Positions 1 through 12,873 of a stretch of 64,000 nt of DNA are shown here, piece after piece. Below the pieces are notes generated by a model. It was not told the origin of the DNA. It made no database searches and worked only from the letters and a program-made list of their open reading frames with translations. Location: contig JAGMWU010000029.1 of NCBI GenBank assembly GCA_018697195.1, positions 62,001 to 126,000 of the forward strand. The letters are read 5' to 3'. The translations under genes and the position numbers were made by a program. Source of the DNA: Certhia americana. Taxonomy: Eukaryota; Chordata; Aves; Passeriformes; Certhiidae. The first letter of the stretch is position 1. Every line of letters begins with the position of its first letter.

Positions 1-1373
1 ATCTCAAAGCACCTTAAGGAAACTTTAAGGGAGACCTAAAAGTTGTTTTTAATATTGACCCTAACAAAAATTACACTCTCGATTAAAAAAAAGTGTTTTG
101 TCAACAGCTGTGGTGGGGTTTGGAACCTAAAAAACACATTTTTAGGTTTCTTGTAGTAGAAACTGCTGCCTGTTCTTGGTCTATCCCCATGTCCAAAGGC
201 AATAAAGGTTTGAATCTCTTTCCTTTCTAACAATCCTGTCTTTTTTCAAGGACTATCTATTCCTTTCTCTTCGTCCGTCCCATTGGTTAATATAATTTAG
301 TTCCAACTTTGTCCCTTCTCTGCCTCAATCTCAATTTCTTTCTCTGTGCTCCAACTATAGCCAGCCTGTTCCATCCAGGCTGAGAGACAGAAAAATTCAG
401 AGCTGTCTCTTCTCTTCAGGTTTTCACATTCCAGAGGTTTTTTTCTCAATCATTTGGCCTCCAAAGTAGGTTTTCCCCTCCCCTGGTAGGGAGACTTTCT
501 GAGGCACCAGAAGGGAATTTCCTGGCTCTCCCTGACAAGAGAGCAGATGCAGCATTTTGACCATATTGACATTTAAAGAAATCAAACATGCCATTTTCTA
601 CTCCATCAATGGTTCTGTGTTCTTCCTATGTCAGAGGGTGTGAGAATCAATACAGTGACACTAAAAGGCAAACATGTTGACGTTTGATGTTCTTTCCTTT
701 ACAGTTTCTATTTAAAAATACAGATTTGATCAGGGGGCACGAGAGAGACAGAAATTAGCATGGCTTCCCTAAACATCATCTTACCTTAAGAGATCTTTCA
801 AACATGAAATTTTTGATGGTGGCTTCTTTTTTCTTACACACTGAGGTCAATTTCTCCTTGTCCCTGCAGAGAGATGAACAGAAAGTAAAATAATGTCCAT
901 GTTGAGGTGTTTTTGGCCCTCAGCTCATGAAATGGAACCGTGTGCACTCCTACTGCAGCAATGTTTGGGGAAAAGTCTGGTGCTCAGAACCCTCCATTCA
1001 AAATAGATATTTTTTGACATTATAAGGTTTATATGTAGTTTAGGCTAATAAACATATATAAGTTTAGGCTAATAAACATATATATGTGTATAATTTTATT
1101 TACACAGTATGATATATATATAGCTTGGGTTAATACACTGAGAAAAAGAGCATCTGAATTGCTGCCGAATTAAAAGCATTTTATATTGTGCTCAGATGTA
1201 ATGATTCAATAGATGGGGAAAAAATATCAGGTCAAGGCACTTTTCCTCATTAACTGTTTCCCTTGTGGCCCCAGTGATCACCTGTGTAACACCCTGACTG
1301 AGCAAGACCTGAGGAAGATCTGCTTTAATTAACCTTAATTATGCAGAAAGGACAAGATGATGGTGTGGCTGGA
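1..1373. other. Unique AT-rich non-coding sequence
   Basis: No gene, RNA or known repeat is recognised. Open frames are short (65 codons or fewer) with no family resemblance. The only internal structure is a perfect 24-bp tandem duplication at 1037-1084, inside an AT-rich patch of TATA steps (about 1020-1130). Confidence 0.6.
1037..1084. repeat. Perfect 2 x 24-bp tandem duplication
   Basis: The unit starting agtttaggctaataaacata occupies 1037-1060 and is repeated without mismatch at 1061-1084. It is followed by more ATATAT sequence. Two identical copies suggest recent replication slippage rather than an old repeat. Confidence 0.9.
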
Positions 1374-1645
1374 TAAAATCATGGAATCCTGGAATACTTT
1401 AGGTTCCAATGTGCCATACCCTGCCATGGACAGGGACACCTTCCATTGTCCCAAGTATTCCAAGCCTTTTTCAGCCTGGCCTTGGATACTGTCAGGAATC
1501 CAGGGGCAACTACAGCCTCTCTGGGAATTCCATCCCACCCCTCACCCTCACAGGGAAGAATTACTTCCTTATATCCAATCTATACTCTCAGTTTGAAACT
1601 AGTCCCTTGTCCCGTCACTTTGTGTCCTTTTCTAAATTCCCTTGA
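1374..1645 (-). mobile_element. CR1 LINE 3' fragment
   Basis: Read on the minus strand this is the 3' end of a chicken-repeat-1 type non-LTR retrotransposon. On the plus strand it begins with the complement of the CR1 terminus (atcatggaatcctgg), passes through ccctgccatggacagggaca and the 'ctctctgggaattcc' block, and runs to about 1645 (cagtttgaaactagtccctt, cccgtcactttgtgtcc). Only about 270 bp remain, so the element is heavily 5'-truncated and holds no reverse transcriptase. Overlapping open frames on both strands here are chance frames in the repeat. Confidence 0.85.
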
Positions 1646-3667
1646 AGAGAATAATCACTAGGGAAAGTTTTTTCTCAAAGAATATTGCTTTGAATCTTCC
1701 CATCAGGGACCTCTCTGACTGCAGGGTTAGTTCAGATTCAGGGGAGTTTCCCCTCTTATTTGTAAATCTGAAATACAGCAGCAACAGCTCCCTGTGTGAG
1801 CCAGGAGGGATGCTGGCATCCCAGAAGGACAAACATCATGTTAGCAATGATAGCATTTTGCTTCTATTTGTCAGAACCTGCCAGATTTTCTACCTCCAAG
1901 GCTTGGCATTAATCACAGATGTGCTGGGTGAGGTTCTGCTCAAGGAGCATGACTGCATTACTGAAGATGAAAAAATAATATCATATTTATAATATTAAAG
2001 GTTAAATTATTTTTATTTTGCAATCTGAGTATGTGTCTATGGGTTAAAGGATCAAGACAAACTAATTAATACTTCTTTTCTAGATAACTGAGTCCCTGGA
2101 GAGGGTTTGCAGGCACTGGTGAAGTCCAAGAGAAATCAGACCTGTAGGAAAATATTTCAGTGTCAATCTTGTTGATGGTGAGCAAGGCAGAAGGCAAAGT
2201 GAAAATGAGCCATAAATGATTTCTTACATGTTGTGCCCCAAGGCAAAGTCTCACTGCCTTTGGAGAGCCTCAGACCTTCAGCCCATCTGGTTTCCTGCAT
2301 CTTTCCCAGGAGGAGACTCCACATTATAACCCAGTCCTAGTGACAGGCACACTGTTACAACATCTGTTACATACCATTGCTTCTAGCTATTCCACATTTT
2401 ATTATTTTCTGGGAATCTGTTTAGGTCCTTGGCATCATTCTGCTGTGTCCCCTTTTCCTCTGGTGCCCAGGAAGGATTCCCTGACCCATGTGGGGTGGTG
2501 TTTGTTTTGCCATCTTCACTTATTATCCCAACAGGAGAGAGGCTGGGGATGACATCCAGAGCCTCCTTCTTGGTGTGAGAAAGGACAGAGCATAGAAACA
2601 GAAGGGAGAAAAGAGATAATGAGCGAGACCTTTCCAGTTCCTCATGCATTATTTCAGCCCCTGTGCAATTAGCTCCTGTTAATTACTGTGGGCAAACCTT
2701 GCCAAGATCTTGCTGAAACGAGGGGACAAATGGGCAACTTTGGAGAAAGATGAGGCTGAATTCTGCTCATAACATTTCTTGTCTTGAGGGCTTTATTGTG
2801 CAGATATTGGTGTATAATCGTACACACCATCTCATTTCAAGGACAGGGGAGATTTCTTTATGCAATATTTATTGTCATGCACTTTGAGAAAAAATCATCT
2901 GTTTTATTGAATCAGTTTTGAATCATTATCACCATTACTGAATCAGTTAAAATACTGACTGAATTATGAATGTTATTTTCCTTGATTAAAGGAGGTGATG
3001 TTGGTTCTAGTAGATGCTACTGTTCTACAGATTTTCTTAAGCTTAATGCCACAGGATAAATTTTGCTGAGTTGAAGGCAAGTCATGGTCATGAGATGATT
3101 CTAGACTGGCTTCTTGGTCTGATTGGAGCATTTTTGAGTGAGCAACTCCATTTTTTTATTATTCCAGTGTTTCTGAAAAGTCTCTCCTGGCCTTTTCATC
3201 ATGCTGAGAAGCCACCAATCCTTGGAGAAAGATCCCATGTGTTTTTACTCTTCCTTTCCCCACCCTGGTCTGTCCCAGTTGTCCTTTCAGACCCCGGGTT
3301 GACAAGTTAAGGCTGGCAGGTTTGAGTTCAGGACTCTCGTCATGCAAAGTCTTCCCAGTCACTGGTTCAGGGCAGTTCTGGTGCCCCAGCTTATCCTGGA
3401 GGTGTTATTCCTATAGTCACCCTCATCCTGGTAGTCTAGACTTGTTTGTTTCCAGTCTCTTTAAGAAAAACAGAGGTTGTTTTGACTGGACACATTTTAA
3501 AATTATAGCAGGTGGTGCACTGAACCACTGCTCTTCAGTGGATTTAGGATAAACTCACAGAACTTCTGCAGTTTCTTGGTATTTCTTTGAATTTGCAAGT
3601 CTGGGAAAATATTGGCTCCACTAAAAGTGATGGAAAAAACCTCGATGAAGCCAGGAGTTTAGGCACA
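1646..3667. other. Unique non-coding sequence
   Basis: No recognised repeat or gene. The longest frame (1642-1992, 116 codons, plus) starts at the CR1 edge, has no recognisable domain and is followed by AT-rich sequence. Around 2880-2965 the motif gaatcagtt recurs irregularly. No splice-bounded exon pattern was seen. Confidence 0.55.
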
Positions 3668-3777
3668 CCATCCCATCCCATCCCATCCCATCCCATCCCA
3701 TCCCATCCCATCCCATCCCATCCCATCCCATCCCATCCCATCCCATCCCATCCCATCCCATCCCATCCCATCCCATC
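3668..3777. repeat. (CATCC)n pentanucleotide microsatellite, 22 units
   Basis: 110 bp of uninterrupted CATCC repeat (GGATG on the other strand). No interruptions are visible, so the locus is probably length-polymorphic. The complementary strand is open through the array and reads as a Gly-Trp-Asp-Gly-Met repeat; this follows from the repeat and is not evidence of a gene. Confidence 0.98.
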
Positions 3778-4577
3778 GAGTTGAATGAAAATACAGCAAT
3801 GAGCGCCAGGAATTTTTAATGAAACTGAGCTAATAAATTATTCTGTAGTGGCAAAGAGTTTCCTTCAACCCACAGTATTATCCAAAGCATCCATCTCATG
3901 TGCATCACTGACATTTGGTTTGTGGCTGTAAAATTCTGAGGTTGATGTCTCTGAGCAGGAAAAACAGATGATGACTTAAAAAATGAAAATATCATGGTAA
4001 GAACATTCCAGTAAAAATCAAGAAGAAGAAAGGCAGCTGATGCTGGACAGTGAATTGAAAGGCTGAGTTTTAGTTTTGGTGTCCAATTGTTTCTGCTGTT
4101 GAATTTTAATTCCTTTATATTTCTAGCCCCACAGTTTCTTTGTTTAGCTAGTAAAAAAGCCTGGCTCAGGGTTTTACACAGCAATTGCATTTATTCTGTG
4201 GTTACATTTTTAAGCTGGTTCTGTAGTTACCACAGCAACAGTAAAATGGCTTGGTTATAATACGAAAGTTTTCCATACAGAAACAAATCTGATAAAATGT
4301 CATGAACTGTCTGGAAGAAATATGTGTGTTCCAATAAAAACCAGTGTGTGTTTCTGGGGCTACTGTAGCAGTGCATTAACAATTCCATGACTAAGGCCTC
4401 ATTGATATCTCCGTTCTAAATCTGCCAGTTAGTCCTGGAACTAGCCTAAAATGCTGCAGTGCAGCTTTCATCTGGAGAATGACTAATAAATGGCTCTAAA
4501 ACCCAAACTGGGTCTATTAAATGAGAAAAGCAGCCACTCCTGTTGGTTATCCCCCCAACATATGGATTCCTGCTGCT
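3778..4577. other. Unique non-coding sequence
   Basis: Nothing recognised. A 124-codon minus-strand frame (3816-4190) has no family resemblance, low-complexity Ser/Phe content and no supporting context. Confidence 0.55.
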
Positions 4578-4818
4578 AGAGGGAGGAGGGTTGGATGGGA
4601 AATTAGAAGCAAATTTATCCTTGTGAGGGTGGTGAGGGGCTGGGATGAAATTCCCAGAGAAGCTGTGGCTGCCCCTGGGTCTCAGGAAGTGTCCAAGGCC
4701 AGGCTGGATGGAGCTTGGAACCTACCTGAGAGAGGAAACTGTCCCTGCCCATGGCAGGGGTGGCACTGGGTGGGATTTAAGGTCCCTTCCTACCCAAACT
4801 GCTTCCAGGATTTTGAAT
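4578..4818 (+). mobile_element. CR1 LINE 3' fragment
   Basis: Plus-strand CR1 tail. The segment carries gtgagggtggtgaggggctg, the 'cccagagaagctgtggctg' block, 'gtgtccaaggccaggctgga', 'cctgcccatggcaggggtgg' and a terminal 'gggatttaaggtcccttcc' before the diverged end near 4818. It is 5'-truncated and non-coding. The 107-codon frame across it is incidental. Confidence 0.88.
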
Positions 4819-5746
4819 TTTCTGTGGAGACACCTGTGGACTAATGATAAAAGGAAGCCTTGAGAAGGACATTTGTTAATTCACCTTTCAGAAGCACAGA
4901 CAGCAGGTGGTAAATCAGATTATTATTAGTGAGATTTGCCATTCTGGAGCAGGACTAAAGGCTCCCCTAGGTCAGCACCTTCCTGCACAGAAAACCTATC
5001 AATGACTGTCCCTGCTGCCTGTCCAGCTCCCAGTTTGCTGCCTGATTCTCCTGAGGTTTTCCATGTGTTTATCCTTTGAATACTGAACTGGAAAGAGCAG
5101 CAGTGCTGTTATTTCTGTAACACAGATGATATGTGGGTGTATTACTGCAGATTTTTCTTTTTATCTCTGAATAATTGGTTCACCCTGTGAATATAGAGAG
5201 GTTCTATAGCTAGTCCTCTCAAGTCCTCTCCCTTCTTAAAGGCCACCATGCACAATGGCCTTTTTGTAAATCCATCATGGGCAGGAAGGGGAGGAAGGCT
5301 GAGGTTATTCTGCTACTGAGGTGTCACTGCTCATACTATTCTACTGGACTGGGAAGTTGCTGAGTAGTTATGCCATCTGTTCCCATGGGGTTATTCAAAG
5401 CCCTGCCATAAATACAGGTTATTAATCTATAGACTTCCATCCAAAGGTGAGAGCTAGGGAATGAAATTAAAAACCCAGCTGCTGAGAGCTATGACAGAGA
5501 AATAAAAAGATGCCCTGTCTTCAGGAGTTCCTTATGGACCTACATCTGACATGTCTGGGAGCCAATGATACCAAAATAAATATTCCATTCCAGAGTCCCA
5601 CATTTCCAGCCAAGATTCTCTACGGTGTTATCACTGGATAGTGAGGTGTGTTGGTATTGCTTTTACTAAAGCTGCTGGTTAGGAAAGGCAGTTTTATAAC
5701 AATAATACACTGCTTAGTGAGAATTCTTTTGCTTTTTTGCAAGGAA
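4819..5746. other. Unique non-coding sequence
   Basis: AT-rich sequence between two CR1 tails. No coding frame with recognisable similarity, no RNA gene and no tandem repeat was found. Confidence 0.55.
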
Positions 5747-5892
5747 GGTGAAGGCCAGAGAAACTGTGGCTCCCTGTCCCTGGAAGTGCCCAAGGCCAGG
5801 CTGGAGCACTCTGGGTCAGTGGAAGGTGTCCCTGCCCATAGCTGAGGTGGCACTGGATGGGATTTAAGGTCCCTTCAATCCAAACCATTACA
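5747..5892 (+). mobile_element. CR1 LINE 3' fragment
   Basis: Short plus-strand CR1 tail. It carries 'tccctggaagtgcccaaggc', 'ggaaggtgtccctgcccata', and the terminal 'gggatttaaggtcccttcaa' followed by 'tccaaaccatta'. About 145 bp remain, and sequence upstream does not match CR1, so 5' truncation is close to 5747. Confidence 0.87.
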
Positions 5893-8800
5893 GGTACCTG
5901 TACCTGTGCTTTCAGCAATATTTAAGTTTAATGGGGCCTTTTTTGATGTAGACCTCTGAGACAACAGAATACTCAACCAATTAATAGCCGTCTAACCCAG
6001 CCAAATCATCTACAGTCCAATCCATTTGCACTCAATGTTTTAATCTAATTAGATCTGCTTACTGGTGAGGGATCTTGATTTAATATCACATGCTATTTAA
6101 TTATTTAATGTTTTTAAATATAAGGGGTTTTCCCCTGTTCTAAAAAATAAATCACATGATGAAGTTTTTGGAGTTCTTTTTTACTGTATTTTTCCTTCAA
6201 TGAGTTCAGCATTTTTCAAACTGCCTCCAAACAGCTTTTTTTTTTTTTTTTTTTTTTAGGACTTATTTAAATACTTAAAGAAAAAATGTTTTATTTCATT
6301 TGTTTAATGGGAATGGAGATCACTCCTTCAATGCCAATTGGGGAAGAGATTGGGTTCTGCACCACCTAAAAGGAAGATGAAGATTTCTTTGATTCCTACA
6401 GCGGGGATGTAACTCAACTACTCAATTTGATCAAGGAAAACATGATCCACTACATTTTCCAGGTGTTTTAGTATAATTTTTATGAGTGTCTGGGTTTACA
6501 GCTGGTAGGTGCTTCTTAATTCCCATGCTCATGAGGCTGAATTTTGGTAGCATCAGTCTGACAGTAAAATTTGATTTCAGAGCTTGCTGCTGTCCATATT
6601 CCGTGTTTCTCACAAGCAGTGATCACAAAAAGATATTTCCAGCCCAACCAGAACGTGGGACCTGCAGAAATTACCTGTGAGGCAAGTCTGGGGTACCCTG
6701 GGGACAGCTTATTAACAATGCAGTGCAGTACAAACAAGCAGTATGAAGTAGAAAAAATACATTAAGTAAAATGGATTTTGGGCTCTGCTCTATTTTTCAA
6801 GCAGCATTTCTAGCCAAATGTCCCAGTGGAAGAGATGTTAGAAGAGAGCTGTGACTGGAGGTTGTGGAAGAAGATTCCAGCATCCCCTCTGCGAGCTCAG
6901 GTTACATTAGCAACTCTTGTGGTTTTAAAGATCATACTCAGATCTGCAATCAGGCAGACCCCACCAAATATCAACGAAAGTGTCTTCTATGTTAGATCAC
7001 TCCCGAAATATCCCTTCCTCCTCCTCAGATGAGCATCATATCAGTGTTAATAAAATTACATTTGCTGGCAGGGAGAGAAAATTCAGACGAACTTTGGGAA
7101 TGCCATGTTGAGCAACCTGCAGGTACCATGGTAACTCCCCTGCCCATGATTATTCCTGAATTTTGGGGGTAATTTGCTCTCTGCCTGTATTTCAGGGTTA
7201 ACAGCGTCAGTGATACTTTGTGGCCTCTTCCTGTGTTCTTAGCTATCCTTCGTCTCCTCTCTGGGTTGATATCACAGTACTGAAAATCCTTTTTTCCTTC
7301 TCCAGAGACTCTGATCCTCATTCAGAGCCTCACTGGACAAGACAAGGACTGGGAGAGACTTGTTTTACTGCTGTTTTACTTCAAGAGGAGAAGAAAAGGT
7401 GGTTCTGAAACAGCCAAACTTGGACAGAACAACTGCTCAAATCTGCTTTTACTGCATTTTTAATGTCTCCTCATTATAGCTATAGCTGATGGAAGAAGAG
7501 AAGTAAAACAACTTCTAAGTGGTAATTGCATCTCCCCGAGCTTGTGGAAAGGCCACCTCATTCATTAAGTCTTACAGCAAAGTATTTCAGACTCCATTTC
7601 TAGCTGCATCCTGTGTTCCCAGAGTGGAATTCACATGGAATTTTCCAGCATTTCCAATTTTTCCTGAGTGCCTCAGTGGCAGCTTTGTCCCCAGTATATG
7701 CAGGGCAGCAGAGATTTCAAACATTACTAAGGATATATTTCTCCTGTATATGTATATCCTAGAAATGTAGTTATTTTGTAGCAGCATTTGTCTCTCTTAG
7801 CCCATTAAGCACTTCACTAAAAAAACCCCAACTGTATTCTGTTACCACTTTGAGGAGAAATAAACTCTCTTACAATATTTACTTTTTTCAGAAGGCAGAG
7901 TTGTTTTCCCAGCAGCTCCGTTTCTGAGGTCCATCTGTAATAAAATAGGAAGGCACTTTAAACTCTGTGAATTGAAAATTCAAGTGTTTAATTCTTTCAG
8001 TGAATGGGCTAATTATAGATATTTGTCGTCCTGCTCATTGCACAGCAGGATTTCATTTATTAAAAACAGCTTCATCTTGGAGAAACTCCATTTATTTCCT
8101 CAGAGGACTCAGAGGATATTTTCAAACACAAATGTATATAACTAAATGTGATATAGCATAAATGTTTTGAGGTTAATAGCCTATTTCTTTTAAATGTCAT
8201 CAAAGCTTTTGTTACATCAAAAAATCCTTTAGAGTTTTAATTTTTTTATATAAGTTGTAATCCATGTAAACCAAGCAGTGTGAGGCACATTACCACTGCA
8301 CCGTGGCTTTCTTTCTCTGCCATTGTCTCTCTTAAATGACAAGTTTTTGTTCTGCTAAATTATAGGTTTCAGATTACTCACATGTTTATAGTCCTTTTTA
8401 TTATGATTATTAAAAAATAGTCTTTCTTGTTTTCACAATCGCTGTGGCTGAAACACAATGTCCTCTTTCCTGAAAAGAAAAAGCAAATAAGATGTTTGGT
8501 AACATATTCCTAATTTAAAGGAAAATATTCAACAAGGTAGAAACAATTTAAATATCACTGGTGATTTTGTGTTGATTTCAATCATTAGTGGGTTTAAGAC
8601 TGATAATTTAATTATGTTGAAGAGCAGATTCTTTCAAGAACCAAATGTGTACAATGAAGCCATATTTTTTTCTTCTGGGCCAGAATTTGCAGAAGGAAAA
8701 GAATCAGTTATTTAATTTAGATTTATGTTGGTGGCTTTTCAGTCCAAAAATTTTAATTTCTCTAAATAAATTTATGCTTTTAATAATCCAATCTCTTCGT

Positions 8801-9883
8801 AGGATTCAGTTTCATTCAAACCATGGCAGTGTTGGATTCCTGTATATCCAGGGTAAGTAGTGGCAATAAAATCAATGCCATCTTGTCCATCACCCTTAAA
8901 GGGTTGGGATATCAATTATTGTTTATTACTCAGCTTTTTGATTTCTCCAGCTCTCCTACACTCTTGATCCCAAATCGCTTTGGTTTCTGTGACTCTCTCA
9001 GCACTGCTTTCCCCAGAATTTCTCTTTGCAAGCCATGTCACCAAAATTTTCATTTTCCCATTTCCTATATCCTCTGTTCCCTCACTTTTTCTCTTGGAAG
9101 CACTCACACATCTTCACTGCCATGAAACCTGGCCACAACTGATTTCAACATGCTCTTTTTGTCTCATCTTTTATTTTGGGTCAATTAATTGATTTTCCCC
9201 TAACTTATCACTAGAGTGAGATACAAATCAGTAGCTAAGATACGAAGATATAAATCCTTCTAAGATACTTTGTAAAAACTGCATCTTGAGTCCCCTACAA
9301 GGGCTAAGAGAAGGTTTGGGACCGGCAGCTGCGTTGAAAAATTTGGAATGCTCTGGTCTTGCTTCTCATGTCATTAAAAAAGGCTGCTGACACCCTCCCT
9401 CCAGGCAGTTGTGGCTCTAATTATGCTCTTAATTGTCTTTCAATAGTATCGATTTCCCTTCCTCTGCAATCACTCCTTGTCTGCTGCTTCAAAGGCTTGT
9501 ATCCAAACTCATTCATTCCTTCATGGAATGATGAAAACCTGTTCTAGTAAGAATTGTGCAAGAGGGGAGGCTGCACTCCAAGACAGAAGTCCAGTGACAA
9601 GGGCACCACTGACCACAGGCTCCCTTAGGCTGGCAAAGATGACTCAAAAGCAGCAATACTGGCTATTAAATTGATGAGTTGGTAAATTTTATAGTCCACA
9701 TTATTATTATGTTTCTTATTCTTACAGTCCAAATAGGAGATTTTTTTTCCATTGCCTGGCTGAGAGTGGAGCTCAGGAAAACAGACTTGTCAAAAATGAG
9801 TGGAAATTGGGAAGAGCACCCTGAACCAGGTAGAAGAGGTGGATCTGCAAGGAAGTTTTGAATTAATTTTTTTTGTCTGTAAC
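5893..9883. other. Unique AT-rich non-coding sequence
   Basis: About 4 kb without a recognised repeat or gene, apart from a 22-nt poly-T run at 6236-6257. Open frames reach only about 100 codons and do not resemble known proteins. The 8100-8600 stretch is especially AT-rich. I found no tRNA cloverleaf or exon. Confidence 0.5.
6236..6257. repeat. Poly-T tract (22 nt)
   Basis: Simple T run in unique sequence. No SINE-like body was recognised on either side, so it is not assigned as a retroposon tail. Confidence 0.95.
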
Positions 9884-9945
9884 AGAATCACAGCATGAGC
9901 TTGGAAAAGGCACTTCTTTCATCCCTTGCTCTAAAACTAAGTTGA
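9884..9945 (-). mobile_element. Possible diverged CR1 3' end
   Basis: The block 'acagaatcacagcatgagct' followed by 'tggaaaaggcacttctttca' resembles the complement of a CR1 terminus. The match is short and diverged, and the diagnostic 'ccctgccatgggcaggg' block is missing. It could be a chance resemblance. Confidence 0.35.
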
Positions 9946-12122
9946 TTCTGTTTTTCCAGAGCAGATAAGCTACAAATCCAGTTTAAGTATCTTGTATTTC
10001 CCCCATGTTTTCAAATTACTCTGATAGTAGTAATTGCATTTGATTAGCAAATATTCTCCCATTTCCTTGGCAGCAGCCTGCATACAAAACTTGGGTTTTG
10101 CCTTTAACAGAACATGCAGCCCTGGAAATTCTGGCAGCAGGGAAGGTCTTCAGCAAAGTGTCCTCAGCATGAATTAAAATAAGTGTGGGACTATGCCTGG
10201 AATCTTAATTAAATCAAATTATCTTGTAGTTTGCTTCTCTTTATGCAGCCTGTATTTAAGATTGATAAATGTTTGGGCAGCATGAACCCAATGATTGCAT
10301 TTTTAAAAAACAACATTCACTTTCTGTCCAGGTAAGCCTTGTGGGATTTTTTTTCCCCTCACCACGGTGTAAGTTCAGCTGAAGAGCCCTACCACAGACT
10401 GAAGCTGTGCCTTTATCTGTGTTTATTGATGACAGGCACGGGTTGCAGAGCTGTCACTCCAGGCAGAGCTGTCACCATGCTCCCCACAAGGTTGTGCTCT
10501 GCTTTGAATTAACATCATTTTCTGCTGGTGCCCAGCACTCTGAGATTCCCTATTATCAAAGTGATCACTGTAGAGGGCTTTTTCCTCATCCATCACCCTG
10601 TCACTGCTCCACTGCCCCTCTTGCCACAGTTCCCTTGTACTTCATTCTGACATTTTAAAAGGAGCTGCTTCTGCCAAGGACATTTTTCTGGGGTGATATG
10701 ATCACCTCTGCAGATCTTCTGGATTCATAGGAATCCACAGCTGCTAACTAAGTTTAATTTCTGTAAATTAAGGGGGAATAGATGGGTGAAATGTGTCTCA
10801 TTTTTGGTACTGTGAAGCACCTGCACATCCTTTCACAACTGTTCTAATCTCAAACCCTCCGTGTGAACAGTTTGTTTTTTTTAAAAAAATACACAGGTGT
10901 GTTACACAAAAATGTGTGGAAATGCAAGTTTTGCATAAATTTGACTAAAACCATGGGCTGCATTTGAACCACTGCTTAGTGCACATGGTTCTATAACAAA
11001 AATGGCAATAAATCCTTGTAAATAATAGTAATAAAAACAACAGCAGTCAATTTTTCTCTCCTGATGCACCCCATGCTCAGTGCTGAGGAGATAAATGTGT
11101 CATATCTATCAGGATGAGCTGGGTGTGGACAATGAATACAGTTTTTTTTTCAAAGATTTATTGTGAAAGAATATGAATAATGAGCAGGGAAAAGCAGCAG
11201 TGATGAAACCACTGGGGAGATGTTGCTTTTGAGGGCAACTGGATCATCTTTCAACTGAGCATTCAGTGCCTGGGAGAGGAAATGGAGCAGGGAAAAACAG
11301 GGCACAGGAAGGGATACTGTGAGGGAAATTTTGTAGAGCTGAAGGATCAGGAGTTATTTGTAACTCTGGCAGATCAGCCAATCTTGCAGAAGTAGGAACA
11401 GCAAGGTGGTGCCTGTACCTCCTTGAAGGAGGGGTGATTCCCAACCAGCTTTTGGGGATAGATACTCTTTCCTCGGAGAGGGTCAGGAGGCAGAGGGATG
11501 GAGCTGGGAAGTTTTCATCCACAGGTCCAGGTTAACTGGCAGGTGAGGCAGAAAATCTTCTCAGCGCTGGTGAAATATCTGCCACAATATCCCCCTGCCT
11601 ACGACAACAGGACAATGGATCTTCCTGAGCTTCAATTGCTCCTGGGGTTCTGTTTGTGACACTGCTGGCAAATATTTCCTCCCTGAAGCAAAGTTTGCTC
11701 AGCTCTGTCCATACTCATGTGTCTTTTTCCAGGAGCTAGGAGTAATTAAAGGAATTACACAGTAGAATTACAGCAGAACACACAGAGCAGCCTTGGGAAG
11801 CAGCAACCTGCAGGCTGGCAGTGATATTTATTCACATCTACTTCACCCCAATATGTGGTGTATAATCAAAGTAATTAAGAAAACGATAGGTATAGTAACA
11901 TGCGAGGGTGGTTTTTCTCTTTTTAAGCCTATTTTAACAAAATTAATGTAGTGGCATCTGTAATAGTTTTTTTTAATCAGGTTTCAGCAGTAGTTGTATT
12001 GATTAACCTAACCAGAAATACATTTCAGATTCAATTTCACTGTTTGTTTTAGGAGAGAAAAGCTTTTCTCTCCCCAGAGCCTGGCCTGCTTGGTCAAACG
12101 GTCTATGGGCTGTTCACACTTT
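9946..12122. other. Unique non-coding sequence
   Basis: No gene or repeat recognised. Frames of up to 92 codons (for example minus 11244-11522) lack any recognisable domain. Local composition alternates between AT-rich and moderately GC-rich stretches. Confidence 0.5.
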
Positions 12123-12196
12123 GTGGAATTATGGAATGGTTTGGGTTGGAAGGACCCTAAAGTTCACCCAGTCATGGGCAGGGACACCCTTACTTC
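12123..12196 (-). mobile_element. CR1 LINE 3' terminus
   Basis: Minus-strand CR1 end: 'ggaattatggaatggtttgg', 'gttggaaggaccctaaagtt', then 'catgggcagggacaccctta'. Only about 75 bp remain, making this one of the shortest clear CR1 copies here. It lies about 180 bp upstream of LTR A and predates nothing that can be tested from the sequence. Confidence 0.85.
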
Positions 12197-12378
12197 CAGT
12201 TGTATTCACAGACCCAAAAGGTGATGGATTTGTTGAGCTGTTTGGCCACAGTAAATAATTTCAAGTCTGAAACCCTGATGGAGTTTGACAAATCATACAA
12301 AGTTCAGACATCTGGAGTCACTGCCAAGCTTTCTGTGATTCAGGTCGTTTTTGAACCTCAACTGAAAAGAATCCCTTG

Positions 12379-12873
12379 TGTTATAAATGCATATTTTAGT
12401 ATTGGCTTTTTTCAAGTATTAAGATGAATGTTATATGTATAATGTCTTTTTGCTGTAGGTTTAGAATTTAGGTGTGGTGTGCCTGAATAGACAGGATAAC
12501 TTCCCACAGGGGCCCAAGCTACTATCAACTTTCACTGCCTGTGATAGAAGAGACCAAAGCCTAAATCAAAAGATGATAAAAAGGAATTAAAACTGAAGAA
12601 CACGTACTCTAAAAAGGTGGACCCAAGGAGTGGCCATGTAAAACAGTTCCTAGAAACAGGGGAATAAGTTTTTTGGAAAGTCTGAATATGCATATATATC
12701 TGTGAATATGTAACAGGCTGGTGTATTTAAGGGGTGTCTTGGACACAGCAGGTGTGCTCTTGGCAAAGCACCAAGGCACCCGGCTGTTATAACCTTTGCT
12801 TTATTGTTTATCTCTTATTGTCTTTCATTAAACTCTTTAAATTTTACCAGGAAAGTGAACCTCGTTTTTCACA
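12379..12873 (+). mobile_element. Solo LTR, family A, copy 1
   Basis: A 495-bp LTR opening tgttataaatgcat and closing tttttcaca (TG...CA). It carries a TATTTAA box at 12724-12730 and an ATTAAA polyadenylation signal at 12827-12832, giving the plus orientation. The same sequence, inverted, lies at 49517-50012; by eye about 19 of 496 positions differ. The flanks are cttg before and cctg after, an imperfect 4-bp target-site duplication, so ERV1-like is possible but unproven. No primer binding site or internal retroviral sequence adjoins it, so this is a solo LTR left by recombination. Confidence 0.85.

Noticed and set aside
1357..1661. Overlapping open frames of 60-80 codons on both strands
   Set aside because: They lie inside a CR1 3' tail, which is non-coding; the frames are incidental.
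3544..3784. Open frame encoding a Gly-Trp-Asp-Gly-Met repeat
   Set aside because: Direct translation of the (CATCC)n microsatellite, whose 5-bp unit happens to be open; no gene context.
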